Below, piece after piece: positions 1 to 7,200 of a stretch of DNA of 8,632 bases (positions are counted from its first letter, which is position 1; the number at the start of each line of letters is the position of its first letter). Under the pieces are notes generated by a model. The model was given only the letters and a program-made list of their open reading frames with translations. It did no database searches and was not told where the DNA came from. This DNA comes from Clostridia bacterium (GTDB lineage Bacteria > Bacillota_A > Clostridia > Christensenellales > Aristaeellaceae): the NCBI GenBank assembly GCA_017481065.1, contig JAFUPT010000001.1, forward strand, positions 1 to 8,632, read 5' to 3'. The position numbers and the translations under genes were made by a program.

Positions 1-941
1 ACATGATCACCGGCGCAGCCCAGATGGACGGCGCAATCCTGGTAGTATCTTCCGCAGACGGCCCGATGCCCCAGACCCGCGAGCATATCCTGCTGGCCCG
101 TCAGGTAGGCGTACCGTACATCATCGTGTTCATGAACAAGGTAGACCAGGTAGACGACCCCGAGCTGCTCGAGCTGGTAGAGATGGAAATCCGCGAGCTG
201 CTGAGCGAGTACGACTTCCCGGGCGACGACATCCCGGTAGTCAAGGGTTCCGCTCTGATGGCTCTGGAAGCCCTGATGGCAGGCAAGGACGCCAAGAGCG
301 CTCCCGAGTGCCAGTGCATCTTCGAGCTGATGAACGAAGTAGACGCCTACATCCCCGAGCCGGAGCGCGCCACCGACAAGCCGTTCCTGATGCCCGTTGA
401 GGACGTATTCACCATCACCGGCCGCGGCACCGTAGCCACCGGTCGTGTAGAGCGCGGCCAGATCAAGGTATCCGACCAGGTAGAAATCGTGGGCCTGACC
501 GAAGAGAAGCGCACCACCGTAGTTACCGGCGTTGAGATGTTCCGCAAGATTCTGGACTATGCCGAGGCAGGCGACAACATCGGCGCCCTGCTGCGCGGCG
601 TACAGCGCACTGAGATCGAGCGCGGCCAGGTACTGGCCAAGCCCGGCAGCATCAAGCCCGAGGTTCATTTCATGGGCCAGGTATACGTTCTGACCAAGGA
701 AGAAGGCGGCCGCCACACTCCGTTCTTCAACGGCTATCGTCCGCAGTTCTACTTCCGTACCACCGACGTAACCGGCAACATCAAGCTGCCCGAAGGCGTT
801 GAGATGGTAATGCCCGGCGACAACATCGACATGGAGATCACCCTGATCACCCCCATCGCATGCGAAGAAGGTCTGCGTTTCGCTATCCGCGAAGGCGGCC
901 GTACCGTAGGCTCCGGCGTTGTAACCAAGATCCTGGACTAA
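1..941 (+). CDS. tuf: Elongation factor Tu, 3' part (5' end outside window)
   Basis: EF-Tu is the cytoplasmic GTPase that carries aminoacyl-tRNA to the ribosomal A site. The reading frame is open from base 1 (first full codon at 3) to TAA at 939-941, giving 312 residues. About 90 N-terminal residues of a protein of about 400 are missing, including the P-loop and switch I. Visible are the start of the fragment [11 protein letters not shown], the guanine-specificity motif NKVD at fragment residues 45-48, the GSA motif that follows, domain 2 with the [14 protein letters not shown] stretch, and domain 3 with [19 protein letters not shown] and the C-terminus [10 protein letters not shown]. No frameshift or missing key residue is seen. 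Codon use is strongly biased, with valine mostly GTA (about 22 of 32), unlike the GTG-rich genes downstream, as expected for a very highly expressed gene. A strong terminator follows 10 bp after the stop, so the next genes are not co-transcribed by default. Identity is certain from the conserved blocks. Confidence 0.98.
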   Translation, partial: MITGAAQMDGAILVVSSADGPMPQTREHILLARQVGVPYIIVFMNKVDQVDDPELLELVEMEIRELLSEYDFPGDDIPVVKGSALMALEALMAGKDAKSAPECQCIFELMNEVDAYIPEPERATDKPFLMPVEDVFTITGRGTVATGRVERGQIKVSDQVEIVGLTEEKRTTVVTGVEMFRKILDYAEAGDNIGALLRGVQRTEIERGQVLAKPGSIKPEVHFMGQVYVLTKEEGGRHTPFFNGYRPQFYFRTTDVTGNIKLPEGVEMVMPGDNIDMEITLITPIACEEGLRFAIREGGRTVGSGVVTKILD

Positions 942-950
942 TATCCAAGA

Positions 951-984
951 GAAAAGAGCGAATCCGCAAGGGTTCGCTCTTTTT
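951..984 (+). terminator. Intrinsic terminator of tuf
   Basis: Bases 952-965 pair with 970-983 in a stem of about 14 bp (core AGAGCGAA / TTCGCTCT, one G-U pair) around a GCAA tetraloop of the GNRA type. The 3' arm ends in the T-run 980-984. It lies 10 bp after the tuf stop codon and closes the upstream (presumably str) operon. The A-run on the 5' arm means it may also work on the opposite strand. Confidence 0.93.
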
Positions 985-1041
985 GTGCATATATATGCCG
1001 GCCGGCGAGGCGCAGCGGCTGCCGGGCTGTTGGCGTTGATC

Positions 1042-1083
1042 GAATTCCGACCCCGCAGATAATGGGGCCGGGATTCTGTTTTT
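1042..1083 (+). terminator. Terminator-like hairpin downstream of tuf
   Basis: Bases 1042-1054 pair with 1064-1076 (13 positions, one A/C mismatch and one G-T pair; inner CCCC/GGGG) around a 9-nt loop, followed by TG and a run of five T (1079-1083). It looks like a second, back-up intrinsic terminator about 60 bp after the first. It could instead be part of a repeat family, since several further hairpins follow. Confidence 0.55.
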
Positions 1084-1112
1084 CATTCCGGATGGGATGA
1101 AGGGGGGAGGCG

Positions 1113-1148
1113 AAATCCGCTGCCGTAGATTAAAGCAGCGGATTTCTT
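1113..1148 (+). repeat. Perfect 11-bp stem-loop, possible weak terminator
   Basis: AAATCCGCTGC (1113-1123) and GCAGCGGATTT (1135-1145) are exact reverse complements around an 11-nt loop. The 3' arm continues ATTTCTT, a poor U-tract, so termination would be weak. Its role is not known; it may be a repeat element or a third termination step. Confidence 0.45.
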
Positions 1149-1195
1149 GTGCGGGGTGGGGTGTATCGCTCCTCGGATATCTGCGGTGGCAGCTT

Positions 1196-1226
1196 GGCGG
1201 GCGCACACATAGGTGCGCCCCTACAA
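1196..1226. repeat. Palindromic GC repeat (GGGCGCAC...GTGCGCCC)
   Basis: GGGCGCAC (1199-1206) and GTGCGCCC (1213-1220) form a perfect 8-bp stem with a 6-nt loop, followed by CTACAA. Its left arm with flank, 1196-1208, recurs exactly as reverse complement at 7977-7989 behind dnaE (13 bp). The short sequence TTCCTGCAAAT just after it (1230-1240) recurs at 3841-3851 behind another repeat. This suggests a dispersed, modular intergenic repeat family. No open frame or transposase is associated with it. Confidence 0.6.
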
Positions 1227-1251
1227 GAATTCCTGCAAATCACGCCGCTGT

Positions 1252-1288
1252 CCTAAGCAGGGGTTCTAAGGGGACAGCGTCCCTTTGG
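1252..1288 (-). repeat. Repeat A, inverted partial copy
   Basis: The reverse complement of 1257-1283 matches 3669-3695 at 26 of 27 bases, so this is the same element as the one behind the lipoprotein gene, in opposite orientation. The copy folds into a hairpin, 1268-1275 with 1279-1286, with loop AGC (GCT on the other strand). It lies directly upstream of the kinase promoter. Confidence 0.75.
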
Positions 1289-1323
1289 CGTTCCCAACGC
1301 CGTTCCCGGCGTCTCGCCCCGGC

Positions 1324-1352
1324 TTGCATAGAAAAACGGGCCGTGCTATAAT
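1324..1352 (+). promoter_or_regulatory. Sigma-A-type promoter of the nucleoside kinase gene
   Basis: The -35 box TTGCAT (1324-1329) and perfect -10 box TATAAT (1347-1352) are separated by 17 bp. A TG at 1344-1345 makes it an extended -10 promoter. Transcription would start near 1359, leaving a leader of only about 23 nt with the ribosome binding site GAGGAGGGG at 1368-1376. The -35 box begins just after the hairpin repeats. Confidence 0.8.
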
Positions 1353-1381
1353 ATTGAAAAAGCGCCTGAGGAGGGGATTGC

Positions 1382-3037
1382 ATGTATCTGAAGTTGAACG
1401 GTTGCGAGCTCAGCTGCGAGCCGGGGATTCGCTGGCGGGATGCATATGATCTCCTGCCGGAGGATAAAAAGGTGCGCGCCCCGCTGGGCATTTCCGTACA
1501 GGGCAGAACCTATTCGCTGAACGATCCGGCGCTGGAATACACCTATGCCCGGGTGCTGACCTACGGGGACGAGGAGGGCCGCCGCATTTATGAGCGCTCG
1601 CTGCAGCTGCTGTTTCTGACGGCGGTGCACCGGGTGAACCCGGATGCCCATGTGCGCATCGAGCATTCCTTCGGCCAGGGGCTGTATATGCGGCTGGCGG
1701 AGGGAGAGATGTCCGGGGAATTCATTCGGGCGGTGGAAGCGGAAATGCGGGATATGGTGGCGCGGGATCTGCCGCTGGAGCGGAAAAACGTGACCACGGA
1801 CGAGGCGTCGACCTACTTTGCCCGCACGGGGCAGGAGGATCGACTGCGCATTCTGAACTACCGCCAGTACGGCCACTTCACCCTTTACCGCATCGACGGC
1901 GGGCCGGAGGACTATTTTTACGGCGAAATGGCGCCCTCGACGGGCTATATCGATATGTTTTCGCTGGTGCCCTACGGCCCCGGCGTGGTGATGATGCAGC
2001 CGGACATCGCCGATCCGGGCAGGGCAGCGCCCTTCCGGGATTTGCCGAAGCTCTGGCGCATCTATCAGGAAACCTCCGCCTGGAACAGCATACTGCGCTG
2101 CGAAAACGCCGCGGATCTGAATGAGATGGCGGTGGCACATGGCCTGCGGGAGTTCATTCGCGTGAACGAAGCCCTGCAGGAGGGCAAGATACAGGAGATT
2201 GCCCGGCAGTTTATCGCATCCGGGGCGCGGCTGATCCTGGTGGCGGGGCCCTCATCCTCGGGAAAGACCACCTTTGCCCACCGGCTGAGCATCGCGCTCA
2301 AGGTGCAGGGGCTGCGGCCGGTGAAGCTCTCGCTGGATGATTATTACCGCAACCGGGCGGATCTGCCGCTGGAGCCGGATGGATCGGTGGATTTGGAGCG
2401 CATCGAAACCCTGGATACGCCGCTGATTTCTGAGCATCTGAAGCGGCTGATGGCGGGGGAGACGGTGCAGGTGCCGGAATTTGACTTCAAGAATGCCTGC
2501 CGCACCGAGCGCACCCATTCTTTCTTTGTGGAGGAGGGCCAGCCCATCATCATCGAGGGCATTCATGGCCTGAACGACGCGCTGACCGAGGGCATCGACC
2601 GCTCGATGAAATTCAAGATTTACATCAGCGCCCTCACGATGCTGAACCTGGATGATCACAACCGCATCCGCACCACCGACGCGCGGCTCCTGCGGCGCAT
2701 CGTGCGGGATATGCAGTTCCGCGGCACTTCGCCGGAGCAGACGATGGCGATGTGGAAATCCGTGCGCCACGGCGAGGAGAGCTATATCTTCCCCTTCCAG
2801 GAGCAGGCGGACGCGATGTTCAATTCCTCGCTGACCTACGAGCTGGCGATCATGAAGAAATACGCCTACTCGGCATTGAAGGAGATCACGCCCCAGAGCC
2901 CGCATTACACGTTGGCCCAGCGCCTGGTGAAATTCTTGAGCTACATCCGCACGGCGGATGTGGAGGATGAGATTCCTGTAAATTCTCTCCTGCGGGAATT
3001 CATCGGCGGCTGCTGCTTCTACCGGGAAACGGATTAA
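1382..3037 (+). CDS. Nucleoside (uridine) kinase with N-terminal TGS/ThrRS-editing-like region
   Basis: This 551-residue protein matches the Bacillota nucleoside kinase family in which a P-loop uridine-kinase domain follows a region resembling the TGS and second additional domain of threonyl-tRNA synthetase. Members are predicted to phosphorylate nucleosides such as uridine using NTP, in cytoplasmic salvage. Residues about 1-65 form the TGS-like part and about 65-250 the synthetase-like part (EHSFGQGLYMRL). The kinase domain follows, with Walker A GPSSSGKTT at 289-297, the substrate-side LDDYY at 318-322, a VPEFDF block, EGIHGLND at 392-399 (Walker B/uridine-binding region) and the arginine-rich lid RRIVRDMQFRG. 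Length is normal and the frame intact. ATG at 1382 is chosen because GAGGAGGGG lies 5 nt upstream and an extended -10 promoter precedes it. Exact substrate cannot be read from sequence; phosphoribulokinase-type activity is the main alternative. Confidence 0.9.
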   Translation: MYLKLNGCELSCEPGIRWRDAYDLLPEDKKVRAPLGISVQGRTYSLNDPALEYTYARVLTYGDEEGRRIYERSLQLLFLTAVHRVNPDAHVRIEHSFGQGLYMRLAEGEMSGEFIRAVEAEMRDMVARDLPLERKNVTTDEASTYFARTGQEDRLRILNYRQYGHFTLYRIDGGPEDYFYGEMAPSTGYIDMFSLVPYGPGVVMMQPDIADPGRAAPFRDLPKLWRIYQETSAWNSILRCENAADLNEMAVAHGLREFIRVNEALQEGKIQEIARQFIASGARLILVAGPSSSGKTTFAHRLSIALKVQGLRPVKLSLDDYYRNRADLPLEPDGSVDLERIETLDTPLISEHLKRLMAGETVQVPEFDFKNACRTERTHSFFVEEGQPIIIEGIHGLNDALTEGIDRSMKFKIYISALTMLNLDDHNRIRTTDARLLRRIVRDMQFRGTSPEQTMAMWKSVRHGEESYIFPFQEQADAMFNSSLTYELAIMKKYAYSALKEITPQSPHYTLAQRLVKFLSYIRTADVEDEIPVNSLLREFIGGCCFYRETD

Positions 3038-3042
3038 AACCA

Positions 3043-3073
3043 TGCATGCTTCCTTCCAAAGCTGCCCATAATA
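3043..3073 (+). promoter_or_regulatory. Candidate sigma-G (forespore) promoter of the lipoprotein gene
   Basis: TGCATG (3043-3048) and CATAATA (3067-3073) are separated by 18 bp. This fits the Bacillus subtilis sigma-G pattern (-35 like TGMATA, -10 CATNMTA) at all but one position. It lies in the 60-bp gap before a YhcN/YlaJ-type lipoprotein, a family with sigma-G-controlled members. The start would be near 3080, only a few bases before the ribosome binding site (3082-3088), giving a very short leader. There is no terminator after the kinase, so read-through is also possible. Confidence 0.5.
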
Positions 3074-3097
3074 GGGTCTGCAAGGAGGAATGCAAGC

Positions 3098-3661
3098 ATG
3101 AAATTTGACAGACAGAAACTCGAAAGCCTGAAGCGCATGTTCTTTGTGCTGGCGCTGATCCTGGTGGTGGGCGTGGGCGTGACCGGCTGCATGAACCGGA
3201 ATGTGGATGAAGATGTGACCGGCGGCGTGAACGACGGCAGGATCACCCAGGCCAGCCCCGCTCCCAACTACATGCCCCAGGGCACGGCAATGAATTCCGC
3301 TGCTGCGAACAACGAGGCCGCCCGCTTTGACTGGAGCAAGAATGCCTCCCAGATCGAGGCGCAGATCGCCCAGATTTCGGAAATCAGTGAGGCGCGCCTG
3401 GTGGTGACCGGCAATACCGCGCTGGTGGCCGTGCGCTTCAACCAGGCATACCAGGGCGAGATGACCGAGCGCATCCGCGAAATGATCGCTGCTGAGGTGA
3501 TGGCTGCCGATCCGGAGATCACCACCGTGGCGGTGACTGCGGATGATGAGGATGTGAACAGCGTTTACGATCTGGCCAACCGCGTGCTCAACGGCACGGC
3601 GATGGATGATCTCAAGACGGAGATCAACGAAATCGTGCGCAACGCGACGACGCTGAGGTGA
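3098..3661 (+). CDS. YhcN/YlaJ-family sporulation lipoprotein
   Basis: The 187-residue protein has a charged N-terminus (MKFDRQKLESLKR), a hydrophobic stretch at about 14-28 and a lipobox VTGC at 28-31. It is therefore predicted to be lipidated on Cys31 and anchored on the outer face of a membrane. A low-complexity linker rich in Asn, Ala, Pro and Gly (about 35-72) leads to a folded C-terminal domain (about 75-187) with the SQIEAQIAQISEISEARLVV start and TALVAVRF pattern of the YhcN/YlaJ family, known from Bacillus spores. The biochemical role of the family is not established; members are linked to spore membranes and germination or outgrowth. AAGGAGG at 3082-3088 lies 9 nt before the ATG. 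A sigma-G-like promoter precedes it, supporting forespore expression. The last codons and stop lie in a GCTGAGGTGAC sequence shared with the end of dnaE, where a repeat begins. Confidence 0.85.
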   Translation: MKFDRQKLESLKRMFFVLALILVVGVGVTGCMNRNVDEDVTGGVNDGRITQASPAPNYMPQGTAMNSAAANNEAARFDWSKNASQIEAQIAQISEISEARLVVTGNTALVAVRFNQAYQGEMTERIREMIAAEVMAADPEITTVAVTADDEDVNSVYDLANRVLNGTAMDDLKTEINEIVRNATTLR

Positions 3662-3725
3662 CGCTCAGGGGACGCTGTCCCCTGAGAACCCCTGCCAAAG
3701 GGCGCTGCCCTTTGGAAACCCGCTT
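3652..3725 (+). repeat. Repeat A, full copy at the lipoprotein stop codon
   Basis: Two GC-rich hairpins stand in tandem. The first pairs 3664-3673 with 3677-3686 (10 bp, loop GCT); the second pairs 3695-3703 with 3707-3715 (9 bp, loop GCT). Part of it (3669-3695) recurs inverted at 1257-1283 with one mismatch. The second hairpin resembles the one behind dnaE at 7794-7815. The element starts at, and may include, the last codons and stop of the lipoprotein gene (GCTGAGGTGAC, 3652-3662). There is no T-run, so it is not a standard terminator, though it could slow transcription or protect a 3' end. Confidence 0.75.
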
Positions 3726-3731
3726 GAAGGG

Positions 3732-3759
3732 CAAATCGCGCCGGAAGCAGCGCGATTTG
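3732..3759. repeat. 10-bp perfect hairpin in the repeat region
   Basis: CAAATCGCGC (3732-3741) pairs exactly with GCGCGATTTG (3750-3759) around an 8-nt loop. It has the same place in the composite repeat as the 7823-7845 hairpin behind dnaE, although the two stems differ in sequence. No T-run follows. Confidence 0.55.
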
Positions 3760-3796
3760 TGGAAAAGTATTGCGGAACAAACCGCTCCTCCCTCTT

Positions 3797-3838
3797 GCCT
3801 CCCCTTGCAGGGGAGGCGGCCCGAAGGGCCGGAGGGGT
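3797..3838. repeat. Repeat B, copy 1 (double GC hairpin)
   Basis: GCCTCCCC (3797-3804) pairs with GGGGAGGC (3810-3817), followed directly by GGCCC-GAA-GGGCC (3818-3830) and GGAGGGGT. Bases 3809-3838 are identical to 7924-7953, a 30-bp direct repeat 4.1 kb away. The two copies bracket the comEA-like gene and dnaE. The loops differ, which is typical of a repeat kept by base pairing. No coding function is seen. Confidence 0.85.
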
Positions 3839-3903
3839 AGTTCCTGCAAATGCCCGCAGCGCGGGATGTACCCGCCGCACATAGACCCAACGGAGGAACA
3901 CAA

Positions 3904-4251
3904 ATGAAGCACAGGGGAGAGGGCATGCGCGAGGGACGGCTGTTGGCGGCCGTGCTCGCTGTGGTTGCGCTCGTTTCCCTGGCAATCTGGCTGGACCGGC
4001 TTCCGCGAAGCATCGCTGTGGAGCCGGTCTCTTATGTTTCTGCGGAAGAACTGGTCGTGCTGGTGGATTTGAATTCCGCGCCTGCGGCGGAGCTGGCTCA
4101 TCTTCCAGGCATCGGGGAGGAGCTGGCGGCGCGCATCGTATCCTTCCGGGAGGAAAGCGGCCCCTTTGCATCGGTGGATGGCCTGGATGATGTGCCCGGC
4201 ATCGGCGAAGGAAAGATTGAGGCGCTGCGAAGCCTTGTATTTTGCGGATAA
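3904..4251 (+). CDS. comEA: Short ComEA-like membrane-anchored helix-hairpin-helix protein
   Basis: ComEA is the membrane-bound DNA receptor of natural transformation, binding double-stranded DNA outside the membrane through a helix-hairpin-helix domain. This 115-residue protein has one hydrophobic segment at about 13-30 flanked by charged residues, fitting an N-terminal anchor. A linker follows, then a tandem HhH domain at about 54-113: VDLNSAPAAELAHLPGIG (55-71) and a second hairpin at VPGIGEGKIEALRSL (97-111). It is shorter than Bacillus ComEA (about 200 residues) and lacks the region between anchor and HhH. ATG 3904 is preferred because GGAGG at 3892-3896 lies 7 nt upstream; ATG 3850 would add 18 residues encoded by repeat DNA. 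The usual partner comEC does not follow; dnaE begins 47 bp downstream. Membership of the HhH family is clear, but a role in DNA uptake is inferred. An unrelated membrane-tethered DNA-binding role remains possible. Confidence 0.82.
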   Translation: MKHRGEGMREGRLLAAVLAVVALVSLAIWLDRLPRSIAVEPVSYVSAEELVVLVDLNSAPAAELAHLPGIGEELAARIVSFREESGPFASVDGLDDVPGIGEGKIEALRSLVFCG

Positions 4252-4298
4252 ATGGTATAAACTGTAAAACAGATTACACAAGGGAGAAATGCGAGAAT

Positions 4299-7200
4299 AT
4301 GTTTGCACATCTGCACCTGCATACGGAATATTCGCTGCTGGACGGCGCATGCCGCATCAAGCCGCTGATGAAGCGGCTCAAGGAGCTGGGCATGCGCAGC
4401 TGCGCGATCACGGACCACGGCGTGATGTACGGCGTGCTGGATTTCTATCGCGCCGCGAAGGCGGAGGGCATCCATCCGGTGATCGGCTGCGAGGTGTATG
4501 TGTGCGCCGATATGGAAAACAAATCCGGCGGCTTCCGGGAGCAGAGCCATTTGATCCTGCTGTGCGAAAACCAGAAGGGATATGAAAATCTTTCCGCGCT
4601 GGTGAGCGAGGGCTGGACCCGGGGCTTTTATTATCGTCCCCGCGTGGATTATGAACTCCTGAAAAAGCACAGCGAGGGCCTGATCTGCATGAGCGCCTGC
4701 CTGTCCGGCGATATTCCCAAGCTCCTGCTGGACCGCCGGGACAACGACGCCCGGGCGATGGCCCAGCGCTACCTGGATATCTTCGGCCGCGGCAATTTCT
4801 TCATCGAAATCCAGGACCACGGCATTCCGGAGCAGAAGCAGGTGCTGCCCCGGCTGGTGAAGCTGGCCCGGGAGATGGATATCCCGCTGGTTTGCACCAA
4901 CGACTGCCATTACCTCGAACAGGCGGATGCCGAGATGCAGGAAATACTGATGTGCATCCAGACCGGCAAGACCCTCGAGGATGAAAACCGCATGAAGATG
5001 AACTCGGACCAGATGTACCTGAAATCCGAGGAGGAGATGCTGCGGGTATTCCCCAACTTCCGGGATGCCATCGAGCGCACCGAGGAGATTGCCCAGCGCT
5101 GCCATGTGGAATTTGAATTCGGCCATACCCAGCTGCCGCGCTATCCCCTGCCCGAGGGGGAGACGGATGACCGGGCCTACCTGCGCAGGCTCTGCGAGGA
5201 TGGCATACGCCGCCTCTATGGCGAGGAACGGCAGGACGCCTGGGACCGCATGAATTACGAGCTGGGCGTGATCGAAAACATGGGCTATGTGGATTACTTC
5301 CTGATCGTGTGGGATTTCATCCACTATGCCAAGACCCATGGCGTGGGCGTGGGCCCCGGGCGCGGCAGTGGCGCGGGCTCCATCGTGGCCTATTCCCTGG
5401 GAATTACCGAGATCGATCCCCTGAAATACAATCTGCTCTTCGAGCGCTTCCTGAATCCGGAGCGCATATCCATGCCGGATATCGACTGCGATTTTGACTA
5501 CGAGCGCCGGGGCCAGGTGATTGAATATGTAAAGGCGCGCTACGGCGAGGACCATGTGGCGCAGATCATCACCTTCGGCACGATGGCGGCCAGGGGCGTG
5601 CTCCGCGATGTGGGCCGCGTGCTGGGCATGAGTTACCAGCAAACGGACCTGATCGCCAAGATGGTGCCCTTTGAACTGAATATGACGCTGGAAAAGGCGC
5701 TCAAGATGAATCCGGAGCTGAAGGCCGCCTATGAGGGCGATCCGCAGGTACACAAGCTGGTGGATATGGGCCGGAAGCTGGAGGGCATGCCCAGAAACAC
5801 ATCCACCCATGCCGCCGGCGTGCTGATCACGGCGAAGCCCGTGGTGGATTATCTGCCGCTGCAGATGAATGATGATGTGATCACCACCCAGTTCCCCATG
5901 GGCGATGTGGAGGCGCTGGGCCTCTTGAAGATGGATTTCCTCGGCCTGCGCACGCTGAACGTGATCATGGATACCGAGCAGCTCGTGGCGGAAAACGGCG
6001 GCCCGGTGATCACCAACGAGGATATTCCCTTCGATGATCCCGGCGTTTACGAGATGATTTCCAATGGCGATACCGACGGCGTGTTCCAGCTGGAATCTGC
6101 GGGTATGCGCGCATTTCTGCAGAACATGCGTCCGGAGAGCTTCGAGGATATCATCGCCGCGATTTCCCTGTACCGCCCGGGTCCGATGGATTCCATACCG
6201 CGCTACATCGCCGGCAAGGAGGACCCCAGCAGCGTGAAATACCTCACGCCGCAGCTCAAGCCCATCCTGGATGTCACCTACGGCTGCATGGTGTACCAGG
6301 AGCAGGTAATGCAAATCGTGCGCGATCTGGCGGGCTATTCCATGGGCCGGAGCGATCTGGTGCGCCGCGCCATGTCCAAGAAGAAGCATGATGTGATGGC
6401 CGAGGAGAAGGCGAACTTCATCAACGGCCTGGAGGAGGATGGCAAGATCATCGTGCCCGGCTGCGTGCGCAACGGCGTGCCCGCGCAGGTTGCCGAGCAG
6501 ATCTTTGACGAGATGACAGCCTTCGCCAGCTACGCCTTCAACAAATCCCATGCTGCGGCCTACGCCGTGGTCGCCGTGCAGACGGCCTGGCTCAAGCTGC
6601 ATTATCCCGAGGAATTCATGGCGGCGCTGATGAATTCCATGACCACCAATACCACGAAAATTGCTTACTACATCCAGTCCCTGCGGAAGAAGGGCATTTC
6701 CGTGCTGCCGCCGGATGTAAACGCGTCCCAGGGCATGTTTTCCGTGGATATTGTGGATGGCGTGAAATGCGTGCGCTACGGCCTTGCGGGCATCAAGAAC
6801 CTCGGCAACACCGCCATTGATGATATCGTCGCCGAGCGCGAGGCCAACGGCCCCTACACGGATCTGCATGATTTCATCACCCGCAATGCCGGGAATTCCG
6901 CAAACAAGAAGGCTGTGGAGAGCCTGATCCGCGCCGGCGCCTTCGATAAGCTGCCGGGCAAGCGCAGCCAGAAGCTGCATGTGTTTGAAAAGGCCATGGA
7001 TAGCGCCAACAAGCAGCAGAAGAGCGTGATCGCCGGGCAGATTTCCCTCTTTGACATGGGGGAGAGTGTAACCCGCGCGCCCGCGCCCGCCTTCCCGGAC
7101 CTCAAGGAATTCGATAAGCGCGTGCTGCTGGAAATGGAGAGGGAAACCATCGGCGTGTTCATCTCCGGCCATCCGCTGGATGAATACACCCAGGAGCTCT

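Larger units (their letters stand above)
942..1381. other. 440-bp hairpin-rich intergenic region, no gene seen
   Basis: No convincing coding sequence lies between tuf and the nucleoside kinase. The region holds the tuf terminator, a perfect 12-bp palindrome GCATATATATGC (987-998), a second terminator-like hairpin (1042-1083), an 11-bp stem-loop (1113-1145), a GGGCGCAC/GTGCGCCC palindromic repeat (1199-1220), and an inverted copy of the repeat found after the lipoprotein gene (1252-1288). Two mutually exclusive small hairpins follow (1287-1301 and 1297-1312), then the kinase promoter (1324-1352) and its ribosome binding site. Short open frames here run through these palindromes and have no recognisable product. 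Confidence 0.7.

Noticed and set aside
1199..1283. Could the repeats be a CRISPR array or the ends of a transposon?
   Set aside because: There is no regular repeat-spacer spacing, no transposase, and no target-site duplication seen at the edges; copies differ in loops and composition.
1097..1351. Small open frame of 84 codons upstream of the kinase
   Set aside because: It runs through three palindromic elements and into the promoter; the product is Arg-rich with no known domain.
3658..3840. Small + strand open frame starting at the lipoprotein stop
   Set aside because: It lies wholly in repeats A and B and has no ribosome binding site suited to its start.
3850..3903. Upstream ATG at 3850 for the ComEA-like gene
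   Set aside because: The extra 18 residues are encoded by repeat-derived GC-rich DNA, no ribosome binding site precedes it, and ATG 3904 has GGAGG 7 nt upstream.
4235..4261. Possible promoter before dnaE (TTGTAT, 15 bp, TATAAA)
   Set aside because: The spacer is short and the -35 box weak. It lies inside the end of the ComEA-like gene and is not strong enough to call.
4242..4298. TTG start at 4242 extending DnaE by 19 residues
   Set aside because: It would overlap the ComEA-like gene, has no ribosome binding site, and adds residues outside the conserved DnaE start MFAHLHLHTEYSLLDG.
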